Below are positions 7,025-14,337 of a DNA stretch of 28,418 bases, one piece after another. Each line of letters opens with the position of its first letter. Position 1 is the first letter of the stretch. Source of the DNA: an uncultured Bulleidia sp. (GTDB lineage: Bacteria; Bacillota_I; Bacilli_A; Erysipelotrichales; Erysipelotrichaceae); the NCBI GenBank assembly GCA_934725105.1, contig CAKVBD010000028.1, positions 1 to 28,418 of the forward strand, written 5' to 3'. The notes beneath the pieces are model-generated. The model searched no databases. It was not told the DNA's origin and worked only from the letters and a program-made list of their open reading frames with translations. The position numbers and the translations under genes are program-made.

Positions 7025-8668
7025 ATGAATGATCACATTTTAAATATGCTTAAGGCTGATTTAACAGTTCTAGATAAATTAGAAATCAAGCCAAATTTTG
7101 CAGATCTTGCCAGAAAATACAAGATGGATTACAGAACAGTCAAAAAATACTATGAAGGCTATGAAGGCAAGCCTAAAAACAGAAAGACCAAAAGCAAATT
7201 AGATCCCTATGCTTCCATTATTGAAGAAAAGCTTTCTATCAGCAGAATTTCTCACAAGGGAGTATACAGAATGCTTCTTTCCCAATACGGAGAAAAGGAA
7301 ATCGGAAGCTATACTAATTTTATGAGCTACTGTAAAAAGAACAAGCTTTCTCCTGACAGAATTTCTGCCGGCAATCCAAAATATGAAACTGAACCGGGAG
7401 ATCTGGCAGAAGTTGACTGGAAGGAGTCAATAAAGCTGTACAACAGAAGCGGTGAATTTTTCGAAGTCAATATATTCCACATCGTTCTGAAGTTTTCCAG
7501 ATATTCATATATTGAACTTACCCTTTCTAAAGAACAGAACGTGCTGCTTAGAGTTCTCATCAATTCATTCCGGTTCTTTAGAGGAGTTCCGAATCGACTG
7601 CTGTTCGACAATATGAGTACGGTCGCAATTGTTGGAGGAAAAACAAAGAAAATACATCCAAGAATTGTACAGTTTTCAAAAGACTTCGGATTTGAAGCAA
7701 GACTGTGCAGAGCACGCTCTCCAGAGACGAAAGGAACAAATGAAGCAAGAAACAAGATACTCGATACTGTGCGTGCCTATGATCATGAATTTGATACATA
7801 TGAAGAACTTTCAGATATCGTAGTTCAGCTGAATTCATCAATGAACATCAGCAGATGTGCAGGAACAAACATTTCACCGGTACTGCTGTACTACAAAGAA
7901 AAAGAATACCTCCATCCAATGCCTAGAAGAGAAATCGTAGAAAGCTATCTGGAACCAGCTAAAGTCAAGGTAGCCAACACGCAGCTCATCTACTACAAAG
8001 GGTGTCAGTATTCTATAGATCGCAGTTTAATCAATGAATACGTTCAGCCGGAAGAATTCAATGGAAAACTGTATCTATATTATAAAGGAAAATGCGTTGC
8101 TTCACACAGTCTTACTTCCAATCCAATCAACTATGCATCGGAACATTATACTCAGCTGATGGATCACAAGGTAAAGCAGGAAGACATTGAAAGTACAGTC
8201 AACAGAAATCTTGAAATAATGAATCAGCTGAACGAGATTAGAAAAGTTGAAATTCAGAGAAGCAAAGCATTTGAAACTGCTGAAGGAATGATTGCCTATA
8301 TCATTCAGGAAACACGTCACAATGCATGGATCATCCGTTTCCTGTCGTCTCTGAACGAGAAGGAAAAGGCTGTCTTCTATCAGGAGATGAAGAAACTATA
8401 TCCATTCGTAAAGGATGAGTCACAGTTCTATCTTGCATTCAAACATGCATTAGACAGAAACAGACTGAAAAAACTGAGATTTGATTTCTGGCTTCTGCAG
8501 GAAAACTGTAACTATGATTTCCTGAATGATGACGGATATGAAGAAATAGGAAACGAATTTCAGAAAGATATAGAAGAATATTACAGTGACCGCATAGAAA
8601 ATGAAACAAAACTAAACAAGGAGGAACAAAATGACATATACGATACAGAATCTGATCTCCCGTTTTGA
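7025..8668 (+). CDS. istA: IS21-family transposase IstA
   Basis: A 547-residue DDE transposase. An N-terminal HTH lies at about residues 23-41 (NFADLARKYKMDYRTVKKYY). The rve-type catalytic core carries D131 (in AEVDWKE), D195 (in LLFDNMST) and E240 (in KGTNEARNK), followed by a Mu-transposase-like C-terminal region. I start at ATG 7025 because GGAGGTGAT (7012-7020) is its ribosome site; ATG 7010 overlaps that site. The stop overlaps istB by 38 bases in another phase, a usual IS21 arrangement. IstA catalyses strand transfer, with IstB as its ATP-dependent target-selection partner. The frame is intact. Confidence 0.95.
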   Translation: MNDHILNMLKADLTVLDKLEIKPNFADLARKYKMDYRTVKKYYEGYEGKPKNRKTKSKLDPYASIIEEKLSISRISHKGVYRMLLSQYGEKEIGSYTNFMSYCKKNKLSPDRISAGNPKYETEPGDLAEVDWKESIKLYNRSGEFFEVNIFHIVLKFSRYSYIELTLSKEQNVLLRVLINSFRFFRGVPNRLLFDNMSTVAIVGGKTKKIHPRIVQFSKDFGFEARLCRARSPETKGTNEARNKILDTVRAYDHEFDTYEELSDIVVQLNSSMNISRCAGTNISPVLLYYKEKEYLHPMPRREIVESYLEPAKVKVANTQLIYYKGCQYSIDRSLINEYVQPEEFNGKLYLYYKGKCVASHSLTSNPINYASEHYTQLMDHKVKQEDIESTVNRNLEIMNQLNEIRKVEIQRSKAFETAEGMIAYIIQETRHNAWIIRFLSSLNEKEKAVFYQEMKKLYPFVKDESQFYLAFKHALDRNRLKKLRFDFWLLQENCNYDFLNDDGYEEIGNEFQKDIEEYYSDRIENETKLNKEEQNDIYDTESDLPF

Positions 8669-9389
8669 GGAGCTGAAACTTCCCAAAATGGCAGAAAACA
8701 TAAATACATATCTGGATATGATAGTTGACGGCAGGAAAACAGTCCTGGAATCGCTTGGAGAACTGTGTGAGCTTGAACTGTCAAACAAGACAAGCATGGC
8801 AATAAAAGGATGTGTGAAGGTAGCGAACTTCCCATTTCTAAAGGAAATCAAAGACTTTGATTTCAGCTATCAGCCATGCATCGACAAATCGAAGATAATG
8901 GATCTGATGACGCTCAGATTCATTGAAAAGGCAGAAAACATAATATTCTGTGGAACACCAGGTGTCGGAAAAACAAACCTGGCAGTATCCATTGGAATAG
9001 AAGCAGCGAAACAGAGATATTCAGTATACTTCATATCATTCCATGAAATGATGGCACAGCTGAAGCAGGCACGTCATGAGAACAGACTGGAAGCAAAGAT
9101 CAAATGGTTCTGCAGATACAAACTGTTGATCATTGATGAAGTGGGATATGAAAAGATGGATCCAGACACAGCGAATCTCTTCTTTAATCTGATATCGAAA
9201 AGATATGAGAAGACAAGTACGATCATAACTACAAATCTGATTTTCTCAAAATGGGCAGATATCTTCGGCGAACCAGTACTGACCAATGCCTTACTGGATC
9301 GTTTACTGCACCACTGTTCTGTAATCAATATCAATGGACCTTCATACAGACTGAAGGATCAGCTGCAGAATCTGGCAGATCAGGAATAG
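8631..9389 (+). CDS. istB: IS21-family helper ATPase IstB
   Basis: A 252-residue AAA+ ATPase related to DnaC. Walker A is GTPGVGKT (residues 108-115), Walker B is LLIIDE (165-170), and the sensor region ITTNL is followed by the DRLLHH segment characteristic of IstB. Its N-terminal domain contacts DNA and IstA. The ribosome site AAGGAGGA lies 5 bases upstream inside the end of istA, so translation is coupled. The full-length frame ends three bases before the right inverted repeat begins. Confidence 0.95.
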   Translation: MTYTIQNLISRFEELKLPKMAENINTYLDMIVDGRKTVLESLGELCELELSNKTSMAIKGCVKVANFPFLKEIKDFDFSYQPCIDKSKIMDLMTLRFIEKAENIIFCGTPGVGKTNLAVSIGIEAAKQRYSVYFISFHEMMAQLKQARHENRLEAKIKWFCRYKLLIIDEVGYEKMDPDTANLFFNLISKRYEKTSTIITTNLIFSKWADIFGEPVLTNALLDRLLHHCSVININGPSYRLKDQLQNLADQE

Positions 9390-9391
9390 AA

Positions 9392-9452
9392 AAAGTACAA
9401 AATAAAAATGTAGGTTAATGAACATTATTATTTTGTACAAAACCTACATTTT
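9392..9452. repeat. Right terminal inverted repeat of the IS21 element
   Basis: Inverted partner of 6920-6980. It also contains its own dyad (AATGTAGG near 9407, CCTACATT at 9443-9450) and a duplicated ATTTTGTAC/AGTACAAAAT word. Confidence 0.85.
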
Positions 9453-9455
9453 TAT

Positions 9456-9646
9456 ATTGACTTTTGCACAAGAATAATGTCTACCAGCTGTTCCATTGTT
9501 TCATAATGAAAATAAAATGTTTTTCGATTGATTTTTGCTCTTTCAGCAAGTTCTTTGACTGTGATTTTATCAATGTCCATCTCACAGATCATTTCTTTGA
9601 ACGTATCTTGAATTAGTTTTTGAGTTCTGTATTTTCTGTAATCCAT
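9456..9646 (-). pseudogene. TetR-family regulator, N-terminal HTH part cut off by IS21 insertion
   Basis: The first 61-63 codons of a TetR-family repressor, starting at ATG 9646. The HTH spans about residues 28-47 (ITVKELAERAKINRKTFYFH), a textbook TetR_N pattern, followed by the start of helix 4 (MEQLVDIILVQ). The frame then runs into the right end of the IS21 element and stops. The rest of the protein is at 6492-6911. The gene is divergent from the MATE pump at 9792, the classic arrangement of a local efflux repressor. A truncated HTH without the dimerisation domain is unlikely to repress. Confidence 0.85.
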
Positions 9647-9730
9647 ATTAAATTTCTTCTTGTTTTTTTACCCAGATTTTGAAATGTGAGTAATAGTTTC
9701 ACTTAATTTGTAATCTGGTAATACATTTTC

Positions 9731-9759
9731 CTCATGTATAGCGTTATTCTACACGTGTG
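9731..9759. promoter_or_regulatory. Candidate operator between the TetR pseudogene and the MATE gene
   Basis: CTCATGTATAG (9731-9741) and CTACACGTGTG (9749-9759) form an imperfect inverted repeat (8 of 11 pairs) with a 7-base centre; the right arm contains the palindrome ACACGTGT. It sits 33 bases before the MATE start codon, a plausible place for the interrupted TetR repressor to bind. Confidence 0.4.
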
Positions 9760-9791
9760 GCAAAATAAACGTCAAGTACCAGGAGGAACAT

Positions 9792-11150
9792 ATGAAAAAT
9801 AACAGTAAAGATATGACTGTGGGAGTACCATTAAAGTTATTATTAGCCTTTGCATTACCAGTATTTTTTGATAATTTATTTCAACAGATTTATACAGTAG
9901 TAGATACAGCAATTGTTAATAAGACACTTGGTGCAGATGCTTTGGCTGCAGTAGGATCTATTGGTTCAGTTAATTTTTTGATATTGGGATTTTGTACAGG
10001 TATGGCAATGGGATTTGCAATTCCAGTTTCTCAGCGTTTTGGAGCGAAAGATGAAGAAGGCGTAAAGAATTATGTTGGAAATGCAGTGTGGCTTTATATA
10101 CTTATTGCATCTATTTTTACAATATTATCAGCGCTTTTTTGTAGAAATATTCTGGAATGGACGAAAACACCAGACAATATCATTGATATGGCATATGATT
10201 ATCTATTTGTAATTTTTCTTGGAATTCCTGTAATGTTTGCGTACAACGCTTTAGCAGCGATGATTCGTTCCATTGGAGATAGTAAAACACCATTGAAAAT
10301 AATGATTATTACTTCTTTGTTGAATGTTGTATTAGATCTTTTATTTATTCGTGTGTTTGGTTTTGGAACGATGGGTGCAGCGCTCGCTACAGTACTTTCT
10401 GAGCTTGTTGCGACAATTGGATGTCTGGTATTGATTTATTTGAAGATTCCGGAATTGAAAATCCACAAAGAAAACTTGAAACTGAGAAGTGAATATATCG
10501 TTGGATTATTGAAAAATGGCGCGCCAATGGCGTTGCAAATGTCAGTGACTGGAGTGGGTTCAATTATTCTACAGACATCTGTTAATGTTCTTGGGTCTTT
10601 AGCTGTTGCGGCAGTTACAGCAGCAGAACGTATCGGTAATTTAATGTCTGTACCATTATCTTCTCTTGGAAGTGCAATGTCTGTGTATTGTGGACAAAAT
10701 CTTGGTGCCATGAAAATTGAGCGTATTTCTAAAGGTGTAAAAACAGGTATAAGTATTGGTATTTTGTTTAGTTTGATTGCAGGTGGTGTTTTGATGCTCT
10801 TTGGACAGCAGTTGACACTAGTTTTCTTAGATGCAAATTCTTCAAAATTAATTGAGATGACATATTCTTATCTTTTGATTATTGCTTGTTTCTTATGGGC
10901 ACAATCATTGATTTTTACGGTTCGTTTTTCTGTACAAGGTTTAGGGTTTGGAAGTGTTGCTTTATGTGCATGTGTATTGGAAATGATAGCGAGAACTTCT
11001 TTTGGATTATATTTCATTCCAAAGTATGGATTTGAAGTGGCTGGATTTTCTTCTCCTGCCGCATGGATTATGGCAGATTTACTGCTTGTTCCTTCAATGA
11101 TATTCATTGTAAAGCGTATGATGAATCAGAAGAAAAGCACTGTTGAATAA
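9792..11150 (+). CDS. MATE family multidrug/Na+ efflux transporter
   Basis: A 452-residue integral membrane protein with about 12 spans in two six-helix halves, the usual MATE size. The N-terminal motif reads VPLKLLLAFALPVFFDNLFQQIYTVVDTAIV in substance, with the QQ-Y--VDTA pattern of the family, and APMALQMSVTGVGS opens the second half. MATE proteins export cationic drugs or other small molecules using Na+ or H+ gradients; the substrate is not visible. AGGAGG is 5 bases before the ATG. The divergent upstream gene was a TetR-family regulator now broken by an IS21 element, so the pump may be expressed without repression. The gene ends in a terminator at 11152-11178 and appears monocistronic. 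Confidence 0.93.
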   Translation: MKNNSKDMTVGVPLKLLLAFALPVFFDNLFQQIYTVVDTAIVNKTLGADALAAVGSIGSVNFLILGFCTGMAMGFAIPVSQRFGAKDEEGVKNYVGNAVWLYILIASIFTILSALFCRNILEWTKTPDNIIDMAYDYLFVIFLGIPVMFAYNALAAMIRSIGDSKTPLKIMIITSLLNVVLDLLFIRVFGFGTMGAALATVLSELVATIGCLVLIYLKIPELKIHKENLKLRSEYIVGLLKNGAPMALQMSVTGVGSIILQTSVNVLGSLAVAAVTAAERIGNLMSVPLSSLGSAMSVYCGQNLGAMKIERISKGVKTGISIGILFSLIAGGVLMLFGQQLTLVFLDANSSKLIEMTYSYLLIIACFLWAQSLIFTVRFSVQGLGFGSVALCACVLEMIARTSFGLYFIPKYGFEVAGFSSPAAWIMADLLLVPSMIFIVKRMMNQKKSTVE

Positions 11151-11151
11151 A

Positions 11152-11178
11152 AAAGACCAGCTCACATTGCTGGTCTTT
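11152..11178 (+). terminator. Terminator after the MATE gene
   Basis: AAAGACCAGC (11152-11161) pairs perfectly with GCTGGTCTTT (11169-11178) around a 7-base loop. The T tract is short (TTT, then CAGTTTGTTT). Confidence 0.7.
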
Positions 11179-11192
11179 CAGTTTGTTTGAAC

Positions 11193-11221
11193 CCATAGTC
11201 TTTAACCGAACTTGACTATGG
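11193..11221. other. Second hairpin downstream of the MATE gene
   Basis: CCATAGTC (11193-11200) and GACTATGG (11214-11221) pair perfectly around a 13-base loop. There is no T tract. The remaining 11222-11437 shows nothing recognisable apart from a T8 run at 11403-11410. Confidence 0.4.
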
Positions 11222-11437
11222 AAAGATATCCAAAAAGAACATCTTAGTTTTTACTATCCTGTCAAATGTGTGTGATTGCCAAAAGGCTCCTGTATGATAT
11301 TTACCTTATACATTGATCAATAAGCAATAACAAAAAGAATAACAATGATGCTCTAAATACTTAAACCATATACATTTTCCTGAGCATATTTCCATTTAAA
11401 AGTTTTTTTTGACAGTGATAGACGGAAAGAACAGAAA

Positions 11438-11959
11438 TTATTCTGGTAATTCAAATTCCATTTTTACTGTTGTATTGACTACATCTAAAGCAGTTTGAAC
11501 ATTTCTTAGTTCATCGGATACTTTTGTATAGTCTTTTTGTGTCTGTTCAACAGAATAGTTTGTATAGAGATAGTCAATGACTGTATTATTTCCAATACCA
11601 CCAACTGAAACTCTTTGTTTTGGTAAACGTGACTGCATTTCAAATAAGCGATTTTTCATTTCTGTTAATTGAGGAATATACACTAGTACCTGGTCAATTG
11701 TCATTCCTGTATTACCAACGAATGTTGTTGTATTGAAGCAATTGATGGCATGTTTTAGAATTTTGATCTTTTCATTACAGCTTTCTAGATATTTTTTTGT
11801 TTCTTCATAGTTGTAATCTGGACGAACAGATTCAATATCTTCCGCAAGGGATGCGTTAAAAGTACTGCTTTGACGTTCATTGTTTAAAGCAATATTCTTT
11901 TCATCCATGATCTTTTTTAGAAGTTTTGATGCTTCTGCAGATGTTACATTATACTTCAT
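11438..11959 (-). CDS. DIP1984-like (DUF6847-type) hypothetical protein
   Basis: A 173-residue, largely helical cytoplasmic protein without signal or membrane segment. I start at the ATG whose first base is 11959 because GGAGGA lies 8 bases upstream; the frame is open to 11989. The middle and end (a KILKHAINCFNTTT block, a long polar helix, and an ALDVVNTTVKMEFELPE end) resemble the DIP1984 family, whose members have an LI-RIN-TN block and end in a D--IQ--NW-T-L segment. The match is by pattern memory and is only moderate. The function of that family is not established. It is alone on its transcript as far as I can see. Confidence 0.5.
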   Translation of the reverse strand: MKYNVTSAEASKLLKKIMDEKNIALNNERQSSTFNASLAEDIESVRPDYNYEETKKYLESCNEKIKILKHAINCFNTTTFVGNTGMTIDQVLVYIPQLTEMKNRLFEMQSRLPKQRVSVGGIGNNTVIDYLYTNYSVEQTQKDYTKVSDELRNVQTALDVVNTTVKMEFELPE

Positions 11960-12069
11960 AAATTTTATCCTCCATTTTTGTAAGTACATGCGTACGTGAA
12001 ATATTAGCTTAAATATAAGAAATGATGGTTAATGAAAGGCAAGAAACTTGCGTATTCTTTTACAACATC

Positions 12070-12075
12070 ATTATA
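12070..12075 (-). promoter_or_regulatory. -10 element upstream of the DIP1984-like gene
   Basis: Reverse strand TATAAT at 12075-12070 is a perfect -10; the -35 at 17 bases (TTCCAT) is weak. It would give a leader of about 100 bases before the start at 11959. Confidence 0.35.
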
Positions 12076-12117
12076 AACATTATTGGGTGTAAATGGAATG
12101 TCTGTAAAAGAAGAGAA

Positions 12118-12145
12118 TAAAAAAGCCAAGAAGCGTCTTCTTGGC
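12118..12145 (-). terminator. Terminator of the aldo/keto reductase operon
   Basis: On the reverse strand GCCAAGAAG (12145-12137) pairs perfectly with CTTCTTGGC (12133-12125) over a 3-base loop, then TTTTTTATT. It lies 7 bases after the DUF4440 stop codon. Confidence 0.8.
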
Positions 12146-12152
12146 ATTTTCA

Positions 12153-12521
12153 TTAATAAATCAGAGCAGTAAATGTGAATTGCACTAATTTGTAATTGTC
12201 ATCATATACTTCTGTAACTGCGAAGTGATGTGTTGCTTCTTTTCCGTCTAAGAGTAAACTATAATCACAATCTGTAATCACAATCGCAGTATTTTGGAAG
12301 ATATGAACGTCTTTTTTGTGAAATACTAATTTTTTTGGCTGAAATGCACCACTTGTGTAAAATGTGATTTCTTTTTCTAAATCACATGTAATACCAATGT
12401 GTACAAAATTGCAGTTTGGATGTGCATATTTTCTCATGCCTGCTTCATCGCTTGCTTCCATTGCTTCCCAGAAGCTTTCAGATACTTCTAAAATTCTATT
12501 CTTTTCCATCGTCTTGTCCAT
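12153..12521 (-). CDS. DUF4440/NTF2-like (SnoaL-type) protein
   Basis: A 122-residue cytoplasmic protein with the NTF2-like cone fold pattern: an N-terminal helix (SFWEAMEASDEAGMRKYAHPNC), then FVHIG and alternating strands ending VTEVYDDNYKLVQFTFTALIY. Such domains serve as small enzymes or ligand binders; no catalytic residues can be assigned here. It is the last gene of a reverse-strand operon. Its start at 12521 overlaps the end of the upstream aldo/keto reductase by 26 bases; a second ATG at 12509 would leave 14 bases of overlap. Neither has a strong ribosome site, so translation probably depends on coupling. Confidence 0.75.
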   Translation of the reverse strand: MDKTMEKNRILEVSESFWEAMEASDEAGMRKYAHPNCNFVHIGITCDLEKEITFYTSGAFQPKKLVFHKKDVHIFQNTAIVITDCDYSLLLDGKEATHHFAVTEVYDDNYKLVQFTFTALIY

Positions 12522-13353
12522 TAAAATCTGGTGCCATAGATGCGTATTTGTCTAATAATTCTTGTGTTTGTGTATAGTAATGTTTACCGCAGTCTAATGC
12601 ATCAATTTCCTTCATTTCTTCTTCTGTTAATGTGAAATCATAAATTGCATTGTTTTCTTCAATATGAGATGGTGTTTTAGAACCCGGAATCACACTTGTT
12701 CCGTATTGTGTATGCCATCTTAAAATGATTTGTACTGGTGTTTTATGATATTTTTCTGCTAATTTTGTGAATACAGGTTCATCCATCATCGCATGATCAC
12801 CATGTCCTAATGGATACCAGGCTTCAATGATGATATTGTGAGGTGCAAGATATTCTCTTAACTTTTTTTGTACATAGTATGGATGACATTCTACTGTGAG
12901 CAACTGTGGTTTGATTTGTGCAATATCAAGTATTTCCTGTATTTTTTCTTCACTGAAATTTGATAGACCGAGAGCTTTTACTTTTCCATTTTTATATGCT
13001 TCTTCCATCATTTGATATGCATGGATATAATCACATGCTGGCTGATGAAGAATCAACATATCAACATAGTCTAATTGAAGTCTTGTCAAAGTATCAGAAA
13101 TTGCATTTTCATCACTATATACAGATGGCCAGAGCTTTGTGGTAACAAATATTTCTGAACGATCAATACCACTGTCTTTGATTGCACGTCCAACAGCTTT
13201 TTCGTTCATATATCCATTTGCAGTATCGATATGTCTAACACCACACTTTAAAGCTGCCAATGTTGAATCATATGCTTCTTTTGGCGTGAGTAAAAATGTT
13301 CCGAGTCCACTTTTTGGCATTTGTATGCCATTGTTTAATGTAAAGAATTCCAT
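12496..13353 (-). CDS. Aldo/keto reductase (second of a tandem pair)
   Basis: A 285-residue NAD(P)H-dependent (beta/alpha)8-barrel oxidoreductase. The catalytic tetrad is complete: Asp43 and Tyr48 (in HIDTANGY), Lys73 (in TTKLW) and His103 (in LILHQP). The C-terminal cofactor loop is present (VIPGSKTPSHIEEN). It most resembles the AKR5-type 2,5-diketo-D-gluconate reductase/glyoxal reductase branch; the substrate is open. AAGGAGAA precedes the ATG. It is 12 bases downstream of another aldo/keto reductase and overlaps the DUF4440 gene, so the three form one operon, probably controlled by the divergent LysR regulator. Confidence 0.93.
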   Translation of the reverse strand: MEFFTLNNGIQMPKSGLGTFLLTPKEAYDSTLAALKCGVRHIDTANGYMNEKAVGRAIKDSGIDRSEIFVTTKLWPSVYSDENAISDTLTRLQLDYVDMLILHQPACDYIHAYQMMEEAYKNGKVKALGLSNFSEEKIQEILDIAQIKPQLLTVECHPYYVQKKLREYLAPHNIIIEAWYPLGHGDHAMMDEPVFTKLAEKYHKTPVQIILRWHTQYGTSVIPGSKTPSHIEENNAIYDFTLTEEEMKEIDALDCGKHYYTQTQELLDKYASMAPDFNGQDDGKE

Positions 13354-13365
13354 GTTGTTCTCCTT

Positions 13366-14232
13366 TTAGTCATGAATATTTCTGTGATTTAAGAATGCTA
13401 CTAGTTCTGGATCAAAGTGATTGATGATTTCTGAATGATCTAAGCTTTTTTTAGAAATACGATTCATTTCCTCTTCTGTCAAAGAGAAATCAAAAATGTC
13501 TATGTTTTCTTTCATTCTTTCTGCTTTTGTGCTTTTTACTGTTACGCAGACACCTCTTTGAATATTCCATCTTAATGCAACCTGTGCACTAGATTTACCA
13601 TATTTTTCCCCAATTTCAACAAGGTCTTTATCTTGGAAAATTCCATGCTTTCCTTCTGCTAAAGCAGCCCATGCCTGTGGGACAACACCATAATGGTCCA
13701 TTGTTTTTAATGCCAGTTCCTGTGCAAAGAATGGATGAAGTTCAATCTGATTGACAGCTGGTATGATCTCAACATTTTCACAAAAATTTGCAAGTGTTGC
13801 GGGAAAGAAATTAGAAACGCCAATTGCTTTTAGAATGCCTTCTTTGTAAGCATCTTCCATAGCTCTATAAGCTTCAAAATAATTCCCCATTGCCTGATGT
13901 TCAAGATATAGATCAAGATATGTTAAACCTAATTGATTTAATGATGTTGTAATTGCTTTTTTTGCAGTTTCATAGTTCTTCATATCTTGTACCCACATTT
14001 TTGAAATGATGAAGAGTTCTTCTCGTGTGACGAAACCATCAGTAATTGCTTTTTGGATGGCTTCACCAGTTGCTTTTTCATTTCCGTAAGAAGCTGCTGT
14101 ATCAATGGCACGATAACCAACTTTGATGGCATTGTATACACAATTGACACATTCATCATGATCTGTAATCTGAAATACACCAAAGATAACTTGTGGAAGG
14201 TTTGCGTTTGTGTTTAATCGTCTGTAATTCAT
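13366..14232 (-). CDS. Aldo/keto reductase (first of a tandem pair)
   Basis: A 288-residue aldo/keto reductase. Tetrad: Asp44 and Tyr49 (in AIDTAASY), Lys78 (in ISKMW) and His112. The usual L-HxP context is altered to YLEHQAMG, so the active-site rim differs from the neighbour. The cofactor loop reads VTVKSTKAERMKEN. AGGAGG lies 8 bases before the ATG at 14232. It is the first gene of the reverse operon and faces away from the LysR gene across about 105 bases. The two reductases are clearly diverged, so this is an old duplication or separate acquisition. Confidence 0.93.
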   Translation of the reverse strand: MNYRRLNTNANLPQVIFGVFQITDHDECVNCVYNAIKVGYRAIDTAASYGNEKATGEAIQKAITDGFVTREELFIISKMWVQDMKNYETAKKAITTSLNQLGLTYLDLYLEHQAMGNYFEAYRAMEDAYKEGILKAIGVSNFFPATLANFCENVEIIPAVNQIELHPFFAQELALKTMDHYGVVPQAWAALAEGKHGIFQDKDLVEIGEKYGKSSAQVALRWNIQRGVCVTVKSTKAERMKENIDIFDFSLTEEEMNRISKKSLDHSEIINHFDPELVAFLNHRNIHD

Positions 14233-14304
14233 GCATGAATCCTCCTGTTTCTATATTTAATATACAGTGTGGTTTTGATAAAAAATAATGAATCTTGTGA
14301 ATTA

Positions 14305-14313
14305 TGCTATACT
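14305..14313 (+). promoter_or_regulatory. Extended -10 promoter of the LysR gene
   Basis: TG-C-TATACT (14305-14313) with no good -35. Expected start is near 14320, giving a leader of under 20 bases that still includes the CGGAG ribosome site at 14326-14330. Confidence 0.5.
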
Positions 14314-14337
14314 TGAGACGTATGACGGAGAATGGAT

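Larger units (their letters stand above)
6917..9455 (+). mobile_element. IS21-family insertion sequence (istA-istB) inside a TetR-family gene
   Basis: A complete element of about 2.54 kb: long imperfect terminal inverted repeats, istA and istB overlapping by 38 bases, and no other cargo. Both open frames are full length with intact motifs, so the element may be active. Its coding sequence favours CTG, ATC and CAG more than neighbouring genes, consistent with recent arrival. Boundaries are set by where the inverted match ends (6917 and 9455) and may be off by a few bases. I cannot see a clear target-site duplication. It separates the two halves of a TetR-family regulator upstream of a MATE pump. 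Confidence 0.88.

Noticed and set aside
7327..7755. Reverse-strand open frame inside istA
   Set aside because: istA has clear catalytic motifs in the forward frame; this is an antisense shadow.
6912..9460. Target-site duplication of the IS21 element
   Set aside because: I compared several possible tips (6917 to 6924 and 9450 to 9455) and found no matching 4-8 bp direct repeats in the flanks.
11222..11437. Possible small RNA or gene in the gap between MATE and the DIP1984-like gene
   Set aside because: No open frame with a ribosome site, no promoter with both elements and no further stable hairpin was seen.
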